Shown in pieces: positions 16,478 through 23,940 of a stretch of DNA of 40,716 nt. The stretch's first letter is position 1. Every line of letters begins with the position of its first letter. The notes beneath the pieces were generated by a model. It did no database searches. It saw only the letters and a program-made list of their open reading frames with translations, and was not told the origin of the DNA. Location: positions 3,873 through 44,588 of the forward strand of contig DAET01000039.1 in the NCBI GenBank assembly GCA_002497765.1, in the 5' to 3' direction. The DNA is from Euryarchaeota archaeon UBA486 (GTDB lineage Archaea > Thermoplasmatota > Poseidoniia > Poseidoniales > Poseidoniaceae). The position numbers and the translations under genes were made by a program.

Positions 16478-18301
16478 ATGTGCGGCATTTTTGGCTACCT
16501 CGGGCACCAACAGGCGCTCCCCATCCTCGTGGAAGGCTTGAGGCGGTTGGAATACCGCGGGTACGATTCAACCGGTGTCGCTGTCGAACATGACGGTCGC
16601 ATTGAGACCCACAAAACGGTGGGCAAAGTGGCCGACCTCAAAGCCATCCTTCCACCAACCGTCGAAGGAACGCTCGGTATCGCACACACCCGTTGGGCCA
16701 CCCACGGCGGTGTGACGCAGGTCAACACGCACCCACACGCCTCGGAAAACGACCGGGTTCATCTCGTTCACAACGGCATCATTGAGAATTTCCAGCAACT
16801 TCGCAAAGGCCTGGCTGCTCGTGGAATCGCGTGCATCAGCGAGACCGATTCAGAGGTCATCGCTCAAATGATCGCCCTTGAGTTGGAGAAGGCCGCCACT
16901 CCCCTTGAGGCGGTTCAATCAACGCTTCGCCGCCTGCGCGGAACCTGGGGGCTTTGCATCTTACTGAAAGATCATGACATGCTCATTTGTGCCCGCAACG
17001 GCTCACCGCTGATCATCGGCCAAGGCGATGGCGAGACCTTCGTTTCAAGTGATCCTCATCCACTCACCGCCCACACCCAGCGCGTCGTGTACCTCGAGGA
17101 CGGGGACGTTGCGGTGATTCATCGCGACTCGTTCAGCATCACATCGATGAAGGGGCACAGTGTTGAGCCCAGCATTACGGTGTTGGAAGATGCGTGGGGT
17201 GAGGCCGAACTCGGCGATGCACCCCACTACATGTACAAAGAAATCTATGAGCAGCCCGACGCCCTTCGCCAGTGCATCTCCGGACGTGTAGACCGGGACA
17301 TGGGCACCGGTCGCCTCGGTGGCATGGGACTCGACCATTCCGCCCTCGTGCAAGCCCCGCATGTTCGTTTGCTTGGATGCGGCACGGCTGCCTACGCTGC
17401 AGAAATCGGTCAAATGCTGATTGAAAAAATGGGTCGAATTCCAGCCGTCGCCCACATCTCAAGCGAATTTAGAAACAACGACACGGTCATCAATCCAAAG
17501 GCCATTTACCTCGCCGTTTCTCAATCAGGAGAAACAGCGGACACCATCTCAGCGGTGAAAGAAATCAAACTCAAAGGCGGCCAAGTCTTTGGTGTCGTCA
17601 ACGTTGTGGGCTCCACCATCGCGCGCCTCTGTGGTCAAGGCGTCTACATTCACTCCGGGCCTGAACAATCGGTGGCGTCCACCAAAGCGTTCACCAACAT
17701 GGTCGCTGCACTGACCATTTTCGCTACGCAACTTGGCCGGACACGACACCTGTCCAAAGACGACGGACGGGAACTCATCGCACAACTCCAGCAGGCTCCT
17801 CATCTGATGGAGACGTATTTCGAGGATGTTGGGCCCATCGCAGAAGCCGTTGACCTCCTGTGCGGGGCCAATTCCGTGCTCTTCCTCGGGCGAGGGCTTT
17901 CAGCAACGGTGGCCAAAGAAGGAGCACTCAAGCTGATGGAACTCGCCTATATTCCGTGTTTGGCCTACCCTGCAGGTGAGATGAAACACGGCCCCATCGC
18001 GCTCCTTGAGGAGGGAAGCCCCGTTGTTGTCATCGCCCCCAACGACCATCTCAAAGAAAAGACGATGTCGGCGCTCCACGAAGTCAAGGCTCGTGGGGCG
18101 AAAGTGATCCTGATTCACGAGAAGGGCGATGCCATCGCCTCGGAGGGTGATGTCTCCATTGCCGTTCCTGCGATTCATCCTTGGCTGACCCCGCTGTTGA
18201 CGGTCGTGCCGTTGCAATTGATGGCGTACGAAACGGCGCTTCGCCTTGGCCGTGATGTCGACCGGCCTCGAAACCTGGCCAAGTCGGTAACCGTTGAGTG
18301 A
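16478..18301 (+). CDS. glmS: Glutamine-fructose-6-phosphate aminotransferase (isomerizing)
   Basis: Makes glucosamine-6-phosphate from fructose-6-phosphate and glutamine, the entry to UDP-GlcNAc and surface glycans; cytosolic. Length (607) is almost that of the E. coli enzyme. The N-terminal glutaminase starts MCGIFGYLG with the nucleophile Cys2 after Met removal, followed by LEYRGYDSTG and HTRWATHG. The C-terminal half has two SIS domains, with SQSGETADT in the first and GRGLSATVAKEGALKL plus the end DRPRNLAKSVTVE in the second. It begins 9 bp after the subtilase stop and probably shares its transcript, although the pairing has no obvious logic. Its stop codon is 2 bp from that of the convergent KaiC-like gene. 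Confidence 0.97.
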   Translation: MCGIFGYLGHQQALPILVEGLRRLEYRGYDSTGVAVEHDGRIETHKTVGKVADLKAILPPTVEGTLGIAHTRWATHGGVTQVNTHPHASENDRVHLVHNGIIENFQQLRKGLAARGIACISETDSEVIAQMIALELEKAATPLEAVQSTLRRLRGTWGLCILLKDHDMLICARNGSPLIIGQGDGETFVSSDPHPLTAHTQRVVYLEDGDVAVIHRDSFSITSMKGHSVEPSITVLEDAWGEAELGDAPHYMYKEIYEQPDALRQCISGRVDRDMGTGRLGGMGLDHSALVQAPHVRLLGCGTAAYAAEIGQMLIEKMGRIPAVAHISSEFRNNDTVINPKAIYLAVSQSGETADTISAVKEIKLKGGQVFGVVNVVGSTIARLCGQGVYIHSGPEQSVASTKAFTNMVAALTIFATQLGRTRHLSKDDGRELIAQLQQAPHLMETYFEDVGPIAEAVDLLCGANSVLFLGRGLSATVAKEGALKLMELAYIPCLAYPAGEMKHGPIALLEEGSPVVVIAPNDHLKEKTMSALHEVKARGAKVILIHEKGDAIASEGDVSIAVPAIHPWLTPLLTVVPLQLMAYETALRLGRDVDRPRNLAKSVTVE

Positions 18302-18303
18302 TT

Positions 18304-19047
18304 TCACACGATGGTGAAACGCTGTTCGTTCTCTTTCCAGTTGAACGGCTTGTAGCCCAGCACGTGGTTGGTGTGGCGCATTTTGACGATGCCCAACTTT
18401 CGGGTGACATCGTCTCCGCTGCGCTCCATGACAAGATGCATCACGCCGTCCGAGAGGTAGTCCTCAACACCGTACTCACCGAACTGCTTGTGGTCTTCAC
18501 CGGTCATCTCACAGATGAAGAACGACGTCAACTCAAGTCGGCGAACGGCTTCGAAAAGACGGAAGATTTCATCGCGTGGGTTTTCCATTTTTGTGAGGGT
18601 GAAGAAGGCTCCCAGCGAGTCGAAGACCAGGAGTTCAAACCCAATCGATTGGCGGTACGACGTCAACTGCTTGATGAGTTGCCCCATCCAGTCCACTCGG
18701 TTGCTCATGCCTTGTTCGTCGAGCTGGACACGCAGGTCGGCCAGATCGATGATGGCAATTCGGTTTCGGACGCGGGGGTCATCGACGTTCATGCCCATGT
18801 TGGCCATGTGTGAGCGGAGCGAGTCTTTGCCTTGTTCAAGGGTGACATAGATGCCGCTGGTTTCCCCGTACAGGACGGCGTTGTAGAGCATGGAGAAGGT
18901 CAGGCTCGACTTCATCGCACCGGAAGCCCCTGCAACGATGCTGATGTGGCCCTGTGGGATGCCGCCCTGCATTTTTTCGTCGAGTCCTTCGATGTGGGTG
19001 GGGATACGTTCAATCTCGGACATGCGGCTCAAAGGTTGGGTGGACAT
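18304..19047 (-). CDS. KaiC-like RecA-superfamily ATPase
   Basis: A 247-residue, single-domain KaiC/RadA-like ATPase, a family with regulatory or signalling roles in archaea; the specific role is unknown. It starts with the family signature RIPTHIEGLDEKMQGGIPQG, followed by Walker A GASGAMKSS (residues 40-48, Lys46), the YVTLEQG strand and loop, and Walker B-like LLVFDSLGAF. The C-terminus has MRHTNHVLGYKPFNW, as in KaiC domains. There is no transmembrane helix. Two starts are possible: ATG 19047 or ATG 19023 (the latter begins MSEIERIP). A TATA-like GATATTGAA at 19056-19064 fits the shorter form with a short leader. It is divergent from maf (68 bp) and converges on glmS with 2 bp between stops. 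Confidence 0.85.
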   Translation of the reverse strand: MSTQPLSRMSEIERIPTHIEGLDEKMQGGIPQGHISIVAGASGAMKSSLTFSMLYNAVLYGETSGIYVTLEQGKDSLRSHMANMGMNVDDPRVRNRIAIIDLADLRVQLDEQGMSNRVDWMGQLIKQLTSYRQSIGFELLVFDSLGAFFTLTKMENPRDEIFRLFEAVRRLELTSFFICEMTGEDHKQFGEYGVEDYLSDGVMHLVMERSGDDVTRKLGIVKMRHTNHVLGYKPFNWKENEQRFTIV

Positions 19048-19115
19048 CGTGATTCTTCAATATCACCCACGCCATCCATGGCAATCTCCAAAGCCCGAGA
19101 AGCGATGTTGGCGGT
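19048..19115. promoter_or_regulatory. Divergent intergenic region, KaiC-like / maf
   Basis: A 68-bp gap between divergent starts. On the minus strand GATATTGAA at 19056-19064 is a possible TATA element for the KaiC-like gene, about 37 bp before the inner ATG and 13 bp before the outer ATG. Nothing convincing is seen for maf. Confidence 0.3.
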
Positions 19116-19682
19116 ATGGACGTCTGGCTGGCTTCCAATTCGCCGCGGCGGTTCGCTCTGCTCGAGAGCATCTTCCCCCGCCTGCATCATGAAGGCCTTG
19201 ACAATGTGGACGAAACCCCACCCAGTGGAACGGTTGAGGATCAAGTTCTCGCTATTTGCCAACGGAAAGCCGCCGCCATTCCAGCCTCAAATCATGCCGT
19301 CGTCATCGTGGCCGACACGATGCTGAGCGACCCGGACGACCATTCCCTCAGCATGGGAAAACCCCGTGACCTCGCTCACGCCGCCACCATGCTTCACCGT
19401 CTCAGCGGTCGAAAGCATCAGGTATGGACGGCGACGGCCGTCCGGTGGAACGACACCTGGCATACGTGGTGCGAGTCAGCCGTTGTTTCCGTTTCCGACC
19501 TTGCGCCCGACCAACTGGAGGCCTTGCTGACCTCGGGTTCGTGGAAAGGGAAAGCGGGTGGCTACGATTTAGCCGGCCCCATGGGGGAATACGCTCGGTT
19601 GGTCGAGGGGGACACCTCGACCGTGCTGGGCCTCGCCGGTGGCGCCATGGCCTTCTTGGAATCCTTGGCTTCGCTGGATTGA
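19116..19682 (+). CDS. maf: Maf-family nucleotide pyrophosphatase
   Basis: House-cleaning enzyme that hydrolyses non-canonical nucleoside triphosphates or dTTP/UTP to monophosphates; cytosolic. The 188-residue protein shows the family landmarks in order: LASNSPRRFALL at the N-terminus (substrate/phosphate loop), VDET, VADTMLS, GKP, and GKAGGYDLAGPMGEY near residue 148. Family length is normal. In bacteria Maf proteins are linked to septum inhibition, and here maf ends 1 bp from the convergent gene for a SepF-like division protein. The adjacency is suggestive, but the genes are on opposite strands so they are not an operon. Confidence 0.92.
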   Translation: MDVWLASNSPRRFALLESIFPRLHHEGLDNVDETPPSGTVEDQVLAICQRKAAAIPASNHAVVIVADTMLSDPDDHSLSMGKPRDLAHAATMLHRLSGRKHQVWTATAVRWNDTWHTWCESAVVSVSDLAPDQLEALLTSGSWKGKAGGYDLAGPMGEYARLVEGDTSTVLGLAGGAMAFLESLASLD

Positions 19683-19683
19683 T

Positions 19684-20274
19684 TCAAAGCAGCGGGGTCA
19701 GCCCGAGCTCGTGCTTTTGCATGTCCACCACGACGTTGTGGCCGGGGACCATGAGCAACTTGTCTTCGGCGTCCAAGGAAAAGACACTGACACGGGCGCT
19801 GTCGGCCATGTGCTTGATCTCACGGCGGCAGGCCATCTGATGGCTTTCCATGTGGACCAGCGGACGCAGGTCAACGATGGCGGTATCGCCTTGCATGACC
19901 CGTTCAAGCATGGGTCCGGTCGGGATGCGCTTCATCACGTCGGGCGCAATGTAGCGGAGCGCTTTGTTGGGCAGTGGTCGTTGTCGTTGAACTTCCATGC
20001 CGAGGTCGTGAAAGGCCTCCCCGTCGGGCGTCATCGGCCCGGTCCATCCCAGCGGCGGTGTTCTCAGTTGGCTGAGGTCAATGTCGGTCTCGCTCAACGG
20101 TGAAGGTGTTACCGTGGTCGTTGGTGATGGCTCGGGTGCAGGCGGTGTCTCTGAATCGCCTTCCGGGCCGGAGGAGAGGGAGACAGGTGCATTCGACGGA
20201 GGTGCAGTACGGGGAGGGGCGTTGGTATTGCCTTCTGGATCGGGAAGTCCAAAGAATTGCCACAAACTTCCCAT
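19684..20274 (-). CDS. SepF-like cell division protein
   Basis: A 196-residue protein whose last 80 residues match the archaeal SepF (DUF552) fold: GDTAIVDLRPLVHMES, then REIKHMADSARVSVFSLD and DKLLMVPGHNVVVD. SepF tethers FtsZ to the membrane and is the likely division anchor in FtsZ-using archaea. The first residues, MGSLWQFFGL, form a short amphipathic helix as expected for membrane targeting, followed by a Pro/Ser/Thr-rich linker (about residues 13-65) and a middle region of unknown role. It lies 9 bp after a giant surface-protein gene and would be the last gene of that run. The family call is from pattern memory, so moderate confidence; the alternative is an unnamed DUF552-like protein. 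Confidence 0.65.
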   Translation of the reverse strand: MGSLWQFFGLPDPEGNTNAPPRTAPPSNAPVSLSSGPEGDSETPPAPEPSPTTTVTPSPLSETDIDLSQLRTPPLGWTGPMTPDGEAFHDLGMEVQRQRPLPNKALRYIAPDVMKRIPTGPMLERVMQGDTAIVDLRPLVHMESHQMACRREIKHMADSARVSVFSLDAEDKLLMVPGHNVVVDMQKHELGLTPLL

Positions 20275-20283
20275 GGTGCTGCC

Positions 20284-23200
20284 TCAAAAGTCCAAATCGT
20301 CAAGCAACGATTGCAACTCAGCCGATGCAGGTGTTGGTGGAGTTTGTGAAACTATGGGTTGAACGGGGGCAGGAGCGGGTTGATTCGCTGCAAGCCACTG
20401 TTCGCCGTAGTAGTTCCATTGTTCCATGGTCCAACCTTGCGGTAATCCTGCGACAGGAAGCGGTGGGCCGGTGTTCACCACCGTTGGCTCAACGGGAGCA
20501 GCAGCGACGGCGGGTTGCGGTTCCATCGGAGCTGATACAGCCTGTGCTGGAGCGGCAGCAGCAGGCTGGGCAGGGAGCGTGGCAACATCCTTGGGCGCAG
20601 CGGCAAACTGGCTTTGTTCGAACATGCTGAAATCATCGGCAGGCGGGCGCTGCCGAGTAAACAAGAGGAAGACCACCAAACCGACGATGATGATGCCGAG
20701 CACACCGATGATGGCCGCCGTGGTGGTGCCCACAGCGCTGGTGATGCTTTCGATGAGCCCGTCGGCAGGAAGTTCAGCGACCACGATGGTCAGTTCCTTT
20801 TCCACCTGTTCGCCGTCGTCATCGGTCGCCGTCAGCACGACCGTCCAACTCCCCGCAGGGAGGTCGGTGATGGTCCAGGTGCCGCCGGTGAAGTCAACAT
20901 CGCCGGTCTTACTACCATCGAGGTCGGCGTCAAGGTGAGAACTGTCCCACTGGAAACCAAGGCTTTCCTTGTCGGTGGCAGAATCGAAGATGAAATCCGC
21001 TCCGTTCAAGGTCAAGTTATCACCCTCCGTGAGGTTGGTGAAGGCCACCTGAGCGTTGAGGTACTCCCGTGGTGGCAGGTTCAGGACACTGACGTTCATG
21101 CTCTGCTGAGCGGTTGCACCGTCGTCGTCGGTGACGGTCACCGTGATCATTCGAACGCCCTTGGTCGACCACGAGGGGGCAACGGAGGTGCCGGTTAGCT
21201 CGCAGTCGTTGTCAATGATGCCGTCGTTATCGCTGTCCACCTTGGCGTCAAGGTCCCAGCAGATGGTAAGGGTCTCGAGGTCGGAAGCCGTATCCGATGC
21301 GGTCACGCTCAGGTTGAGGGCATCGTCTTCGAAGACCGGCGTGTTGCCGGGCAAGCCTTCAACGCTGGGTGGAACGTTGTGAACCATCACGGTGGCCTGC
21401 TGGACTTCGGATGCCGCACCGTCGGCGTCGATGGCACGGACCTGAACGATGTGTTCGCCCGATGAGTTCCATGCCACCAGTTCTTGCGAGGCGACACCGA
21501 TGCTGGTGATGGTCCAGTTTTCATCGGCGAGGGAGGGGTGCCACTGCACGATGACGGTGCCTTCGTCGTTTTCTGAGTCGCTGGCCGTGGCCTTCAGAAC
21601 ACCAACCTCGTCTTCGTTGATGTGCCAGGTGCCGTTTTCATCGGGTTGCACTTCTTGTCCACCTTTGGTCAAGGTCGGTGCTGAGATGGTCGGCGGGATG
21701 TTGAGGACCATCACTTCGCTGAAGATGGTGGTGGTGTCGCCATCGTCGTCGGTGGCAACAGCGGTGATGTTGATGGGTCCCTCAAACATGGGCGTGAAGG
21801 TGCAGGTGGGTTGCGTGATGCCTTCGTTACATTCGAGACCGGGCCACGTGATGGTGACCTGTTGTCCTGAGGGGGATGAGGTGTCGATGTCCTCAATGTC
21901 AACGGCTTCGATGGTGATCGGTGTTTCCACCTCTACCGCATCGGGGTGGGTAAGGTTGAACGCTGGGGCGCGATTGAGCACCACGACGTCCACGACCAGT
22001 TCATCGGTGTCCAGTTCTTCGTCAACGACCAAGACCTTCACGCTCCATGTTCCGCTGTTTGACCAGTTCCATTGCGTCCAACAACCGGGTGCCTCGATGC
22101 GTTCGTAGGCTTCGCCAGGACGATCCTGAATCTGGAATTCACAGTCCACATCGCCGCCGTCAATGTCAAAGCTTCCCGTGGCGTTCAGCGTGACGTTTTC
22201 GAACGTGTACTTCCCTTCGTCAACGGTCATGGCGGCCGTGGGTGCGCGTCCAATGAAGATGGAAAGGGAGGCGTCGTTGTTACTCCGGTTGGCGTCCGCC
22301 GTCACGTTTTGGTCGGGGTCGACAGTGAACGTCATGGCGGCCGTGCCAACCATCATGTTAGCGGGAACGGACCAGTTGACAAGGACCCGTTCTTCAGCGT
22401 ATGGGGCAACGGCTGGAACGGCTTCTCGAAGGACAGTGTTGTCGGGTGTTTCTATTTCCATGACGGTGGCAGGGGCCGTAAGCACCCCACGGTTTTGGGC
22501 GGGGAGGGAGAAACTCAGCACGTCGCCCGGGAGGGCATTGTAGCCGATGGAGGCGCTCAGCGTGGTGGTGTCGCCGTTTCGTGTTCGTTCAACGATGACC
22601 GAACCGGCTTGAGCGATGAGGTCCACGCCCACGACGCTCAGATCTTGAACGATGGTGGTGGCGCCGACCACACGGGCAGCGGGGTCGTAGACCACCACGC
22701 CGTTGCTGGTGTGGTCGTCGCTCGCCGGCGTATCGTCGACCTCATCGGACACGTTGAGGGAAACCTGTGCTTGCCCGTTGTTGTCCGTTGTCGGGTTGAG
22801 GATGGTGCCTGCAATCTCGTAGCGAAGTTGCAGGTTGGTGTTCTTGATGGGGATGCTCGGGGAACCTGCGACGCTGTAGCCGATGGACACCTGTTCAATG
22901 GCGTCTGGGAGGGTGGCGGTGGTGGCCGTGCTGACCGTGATTTGCGTGTTGCGGCCACCGGGAGACGAGGCGGGTACCACGCTGTTGGAATCGGCCGGAC
23001 TGTAGGTCTTCAAAATCCAATCAATGGTGAAGCCAGCGGGGTTGACAATTCGGTTCCAAACGCTTCCGCGTACGGCAGGACAGTACCAATTGAATCCGAG
23101 GTTCACGCCGGTAGCGTTCCATTCAGCAATCTTGTACGAATCGTCACATCCGGTGTAGGAGGGTGAGGCGCCGTCCTCGACAGGTGCCTCGTTTTTGATG

Positions 23201-23889
23201 ACCTGCCAGGAGTTGTTCTCGTCTTCTTGTGAATCAAATTCGGTGGGATCAAAATAGTTAGAGGTCCCGCTAACTTCGGTCTTGGCTTCAAATTCCATCC
23301 ACCACTGGTCACCGTTTCGCAGGGGGAAGTCGTAACGTTCCTTCGCCGGGGTGTAGGTGTTGTCGAAGGTTACGATGCCGAGGGTTTGTTCGAAGATGCC
23401 GAGGTTGAACGGTCGGAACCGCACGTCAAGGGTGAAATCGCTGGTGATGGTGGCTAAATCCCTCGCTCGGAGGATATCAATCCCGTCGTAGTCAATGTTG
23501 AGTCGGCCGGTGACGCCTTCAAGGGTAGCGCCGCTGTTTCCCGAGGTGAAACTCCCGCTGATCTCCACTTCGTAGGCCAGCACCGTGTCACCGTTGTTGT
23601 CGGTGGCGTAGAAAATGTCCGTGACCTCGTTGACGGTGTCGCCGGTCAGCGCGTTGAGTGAGGCGGAAACGTTGGCCTGGGCGAGGAGTTGCGAGACGTC
23701 GAATTTGGTTTCATACACCCATTCATCCCCGATGCGGTAATTCGGAACATCAACCGCACCCGATACGCCTTGTGAGCGTCGCTCTTCGACGGTCTGTTCA
23801 AGGTGGATGGACGATTCAACCACGCCCAGTCCCATGGAAGTGAGGAAAAGGGCGACAAGAAACGCCGCCTGACAGGCTCGGCCGAACAT
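20284..23889 (-). CDS. Giant PKD/CARDB-type surface protein with C-terminal helix and GWT-EQW tail motif (paralogue A)
   Basis: A 1201-residue protein with a signal peptide (residues about 1-26). Its N-terminal domain (about 45-330) begins VPNYRIGDEWVYE and contains a Cys pair ending in WYCPAVRG. CARDB/PKD-like beta modules follow (about 430-1030). One module carries an Asp-rich calcium-type loop DSDNDGIIDNDC near residue 890. A transmembrane helix at about 1045-1070 precedes a 130-residue Pro/Ala/Gln-rich cytosolic tail containing GWTMEQWNYYGEQWL. The neighbouring gene at 23941-27462 has the same organisation and similar N- and C-terminal motifs, so the two are tandem paralogues. N-x-S/T sequons are frequent, consistent with a glycosylated surface protein. 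No enzymatic motif is visible; an adhesin, receptor or S-layer-like role is inference. Confidence 0.85.
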   Translation of the reverse strand: MFGRACQAAFLVALFLTSMGLGVVESSIHLEQTVEERRSQGVSGAVDVPNYRIGDEWVYETKFDVSQLLAQANVSASLNALTGDTVNEVTDIFYATDNNGDTVLAYEVEISGSFTSGNSGATLEGVTGRLNIDYDGIDILRARDLATITSDFTLDVRFRPFNLGIFEQTLGIVTFDNTYTPAKERYDFPLRNGDQWWMEFEAKTEVSGTSNYFDPTEFDSQEDENNSWQVIKNEAPVEDGASPSYTGCDDSYKIAEWNATGVNLGFNWYCPAVRGSVWNRIVNPAGFTIDWILKTYSPADSNSVVPASSPGGRNTQITVSTATTATLPDAIEQVSIGYSVAGSPSIPIKNTNLQLRYEIAGTILNPTTDNNGQAQVSLNVSDEVDDTPASDDHTSNGVVVYDPAARVVGATTIVQDLSVVGVDLIAQAGSVIVERTRNGDTTTLSASIGYNALPGDVLSFSLPAQNRGVLTAPATVMEIETPDNTVLREAVPAVAPYAEERVLVNWSVPANMMVGTAAMTFTVDPDQNVTADANRSNNDASLSIFIGRAPTAAMTVDEGKYTFENVTLNATGSFDIDGGDVDCEFQIQDRPGEAYERIEAPGCWTQWNWSNSGTWSVKVLVVDEELDTDELVVDVVVLNRAPAFNLTHPDAVEVETPITIEAVDIEDIDTSSPSGQQVTITWPGLECNEGITQPTCTFTPMFEGPINITAVATDDDGDTTTIFSEVMVLNIPPTISAPTLTKGGQEVQPDENGTWHINEDEVGVLKATASDSENDEGTVIVQWHPSLADENWTITSIGVASQELVAWNSSGEHIVQVRAIDADGAASEVQQATVMVHNVPPSVEGLPGNTPVFEDDALNLSVTASDTASDLETLTICWDLDAKVDSDNDGIIDNDCELTGTSVAPSWSTKGVRMITVTVTDDDGATAQQSMNVSVLNLPPREYLNAQVAFTNLTEGDNLTLNGADFIFDSATDKESLGFQWDSSHLDADLDGSKTGDVDFTGGTWTITDLPAGSWTVVLTATDDDGEQVEKELTIVVAELPADGLIESITSAVGTTTAAIIGVLGIIIVGLVVFLLFTRQRPPADDFSMFEQSQFAAAPKDVATLPAQPAAAAPAQAVSAPMEPQPAVAAAPVEPTVVNTGPPLPVAGLPQGWTMEQWNYYGEQWLAANQPAPAPVQPIVSQTPPTPASAELQSLLDDLDF

Positions 23890-23893
23890 GAGC

Positions 23894-23907
23894 GGAGGTG
23901 TGCCTCC
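23894..23907. repeat. Short inverted repeat upstream of paralogue A
   Basis: GGAGG and CCTCC arms separated by a 4-base TGTG loop, 4 bp upstream of the ATG of the surface-protein gene. It could form a 5-bp hairpin or an operator half-site pair. The arms are short, so chance occurrence is possible. Confidence 0.35.
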
Positions 23908-23908
23908 T

Positions 23909-23917
23909 GATACAAAA
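23909..23917 (-). promoter_or_regulatory. TATA-like element of paralogue A
   Basis: TTTTGTATC on the minus strand, centred 24 bp before the ATG at 23889. This is the spacing expected for archaeal leaderless transcription. The core departs from the ideal TTTATATA, so it would be a moderate promoter. Confidence 0.4.
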
Positions 23918-23940
23918 GAGGATGTCCTTTTTGCGATGGC

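Noticed and set aside
22072..23166. 364-codon plus-strand frame within paralogue A
   Set aside because: Antisense to a well-supported surface protein; composition rich in Gly, Val and His is typical of shadow frames.
23908..23940. T-rich stretch after paralogue B as a terminator
   Set aside because: On the coding strand only a short run of four T is present and it doubles as the promoter-like element of paralogue A; evidence is too weak for a terminator call.
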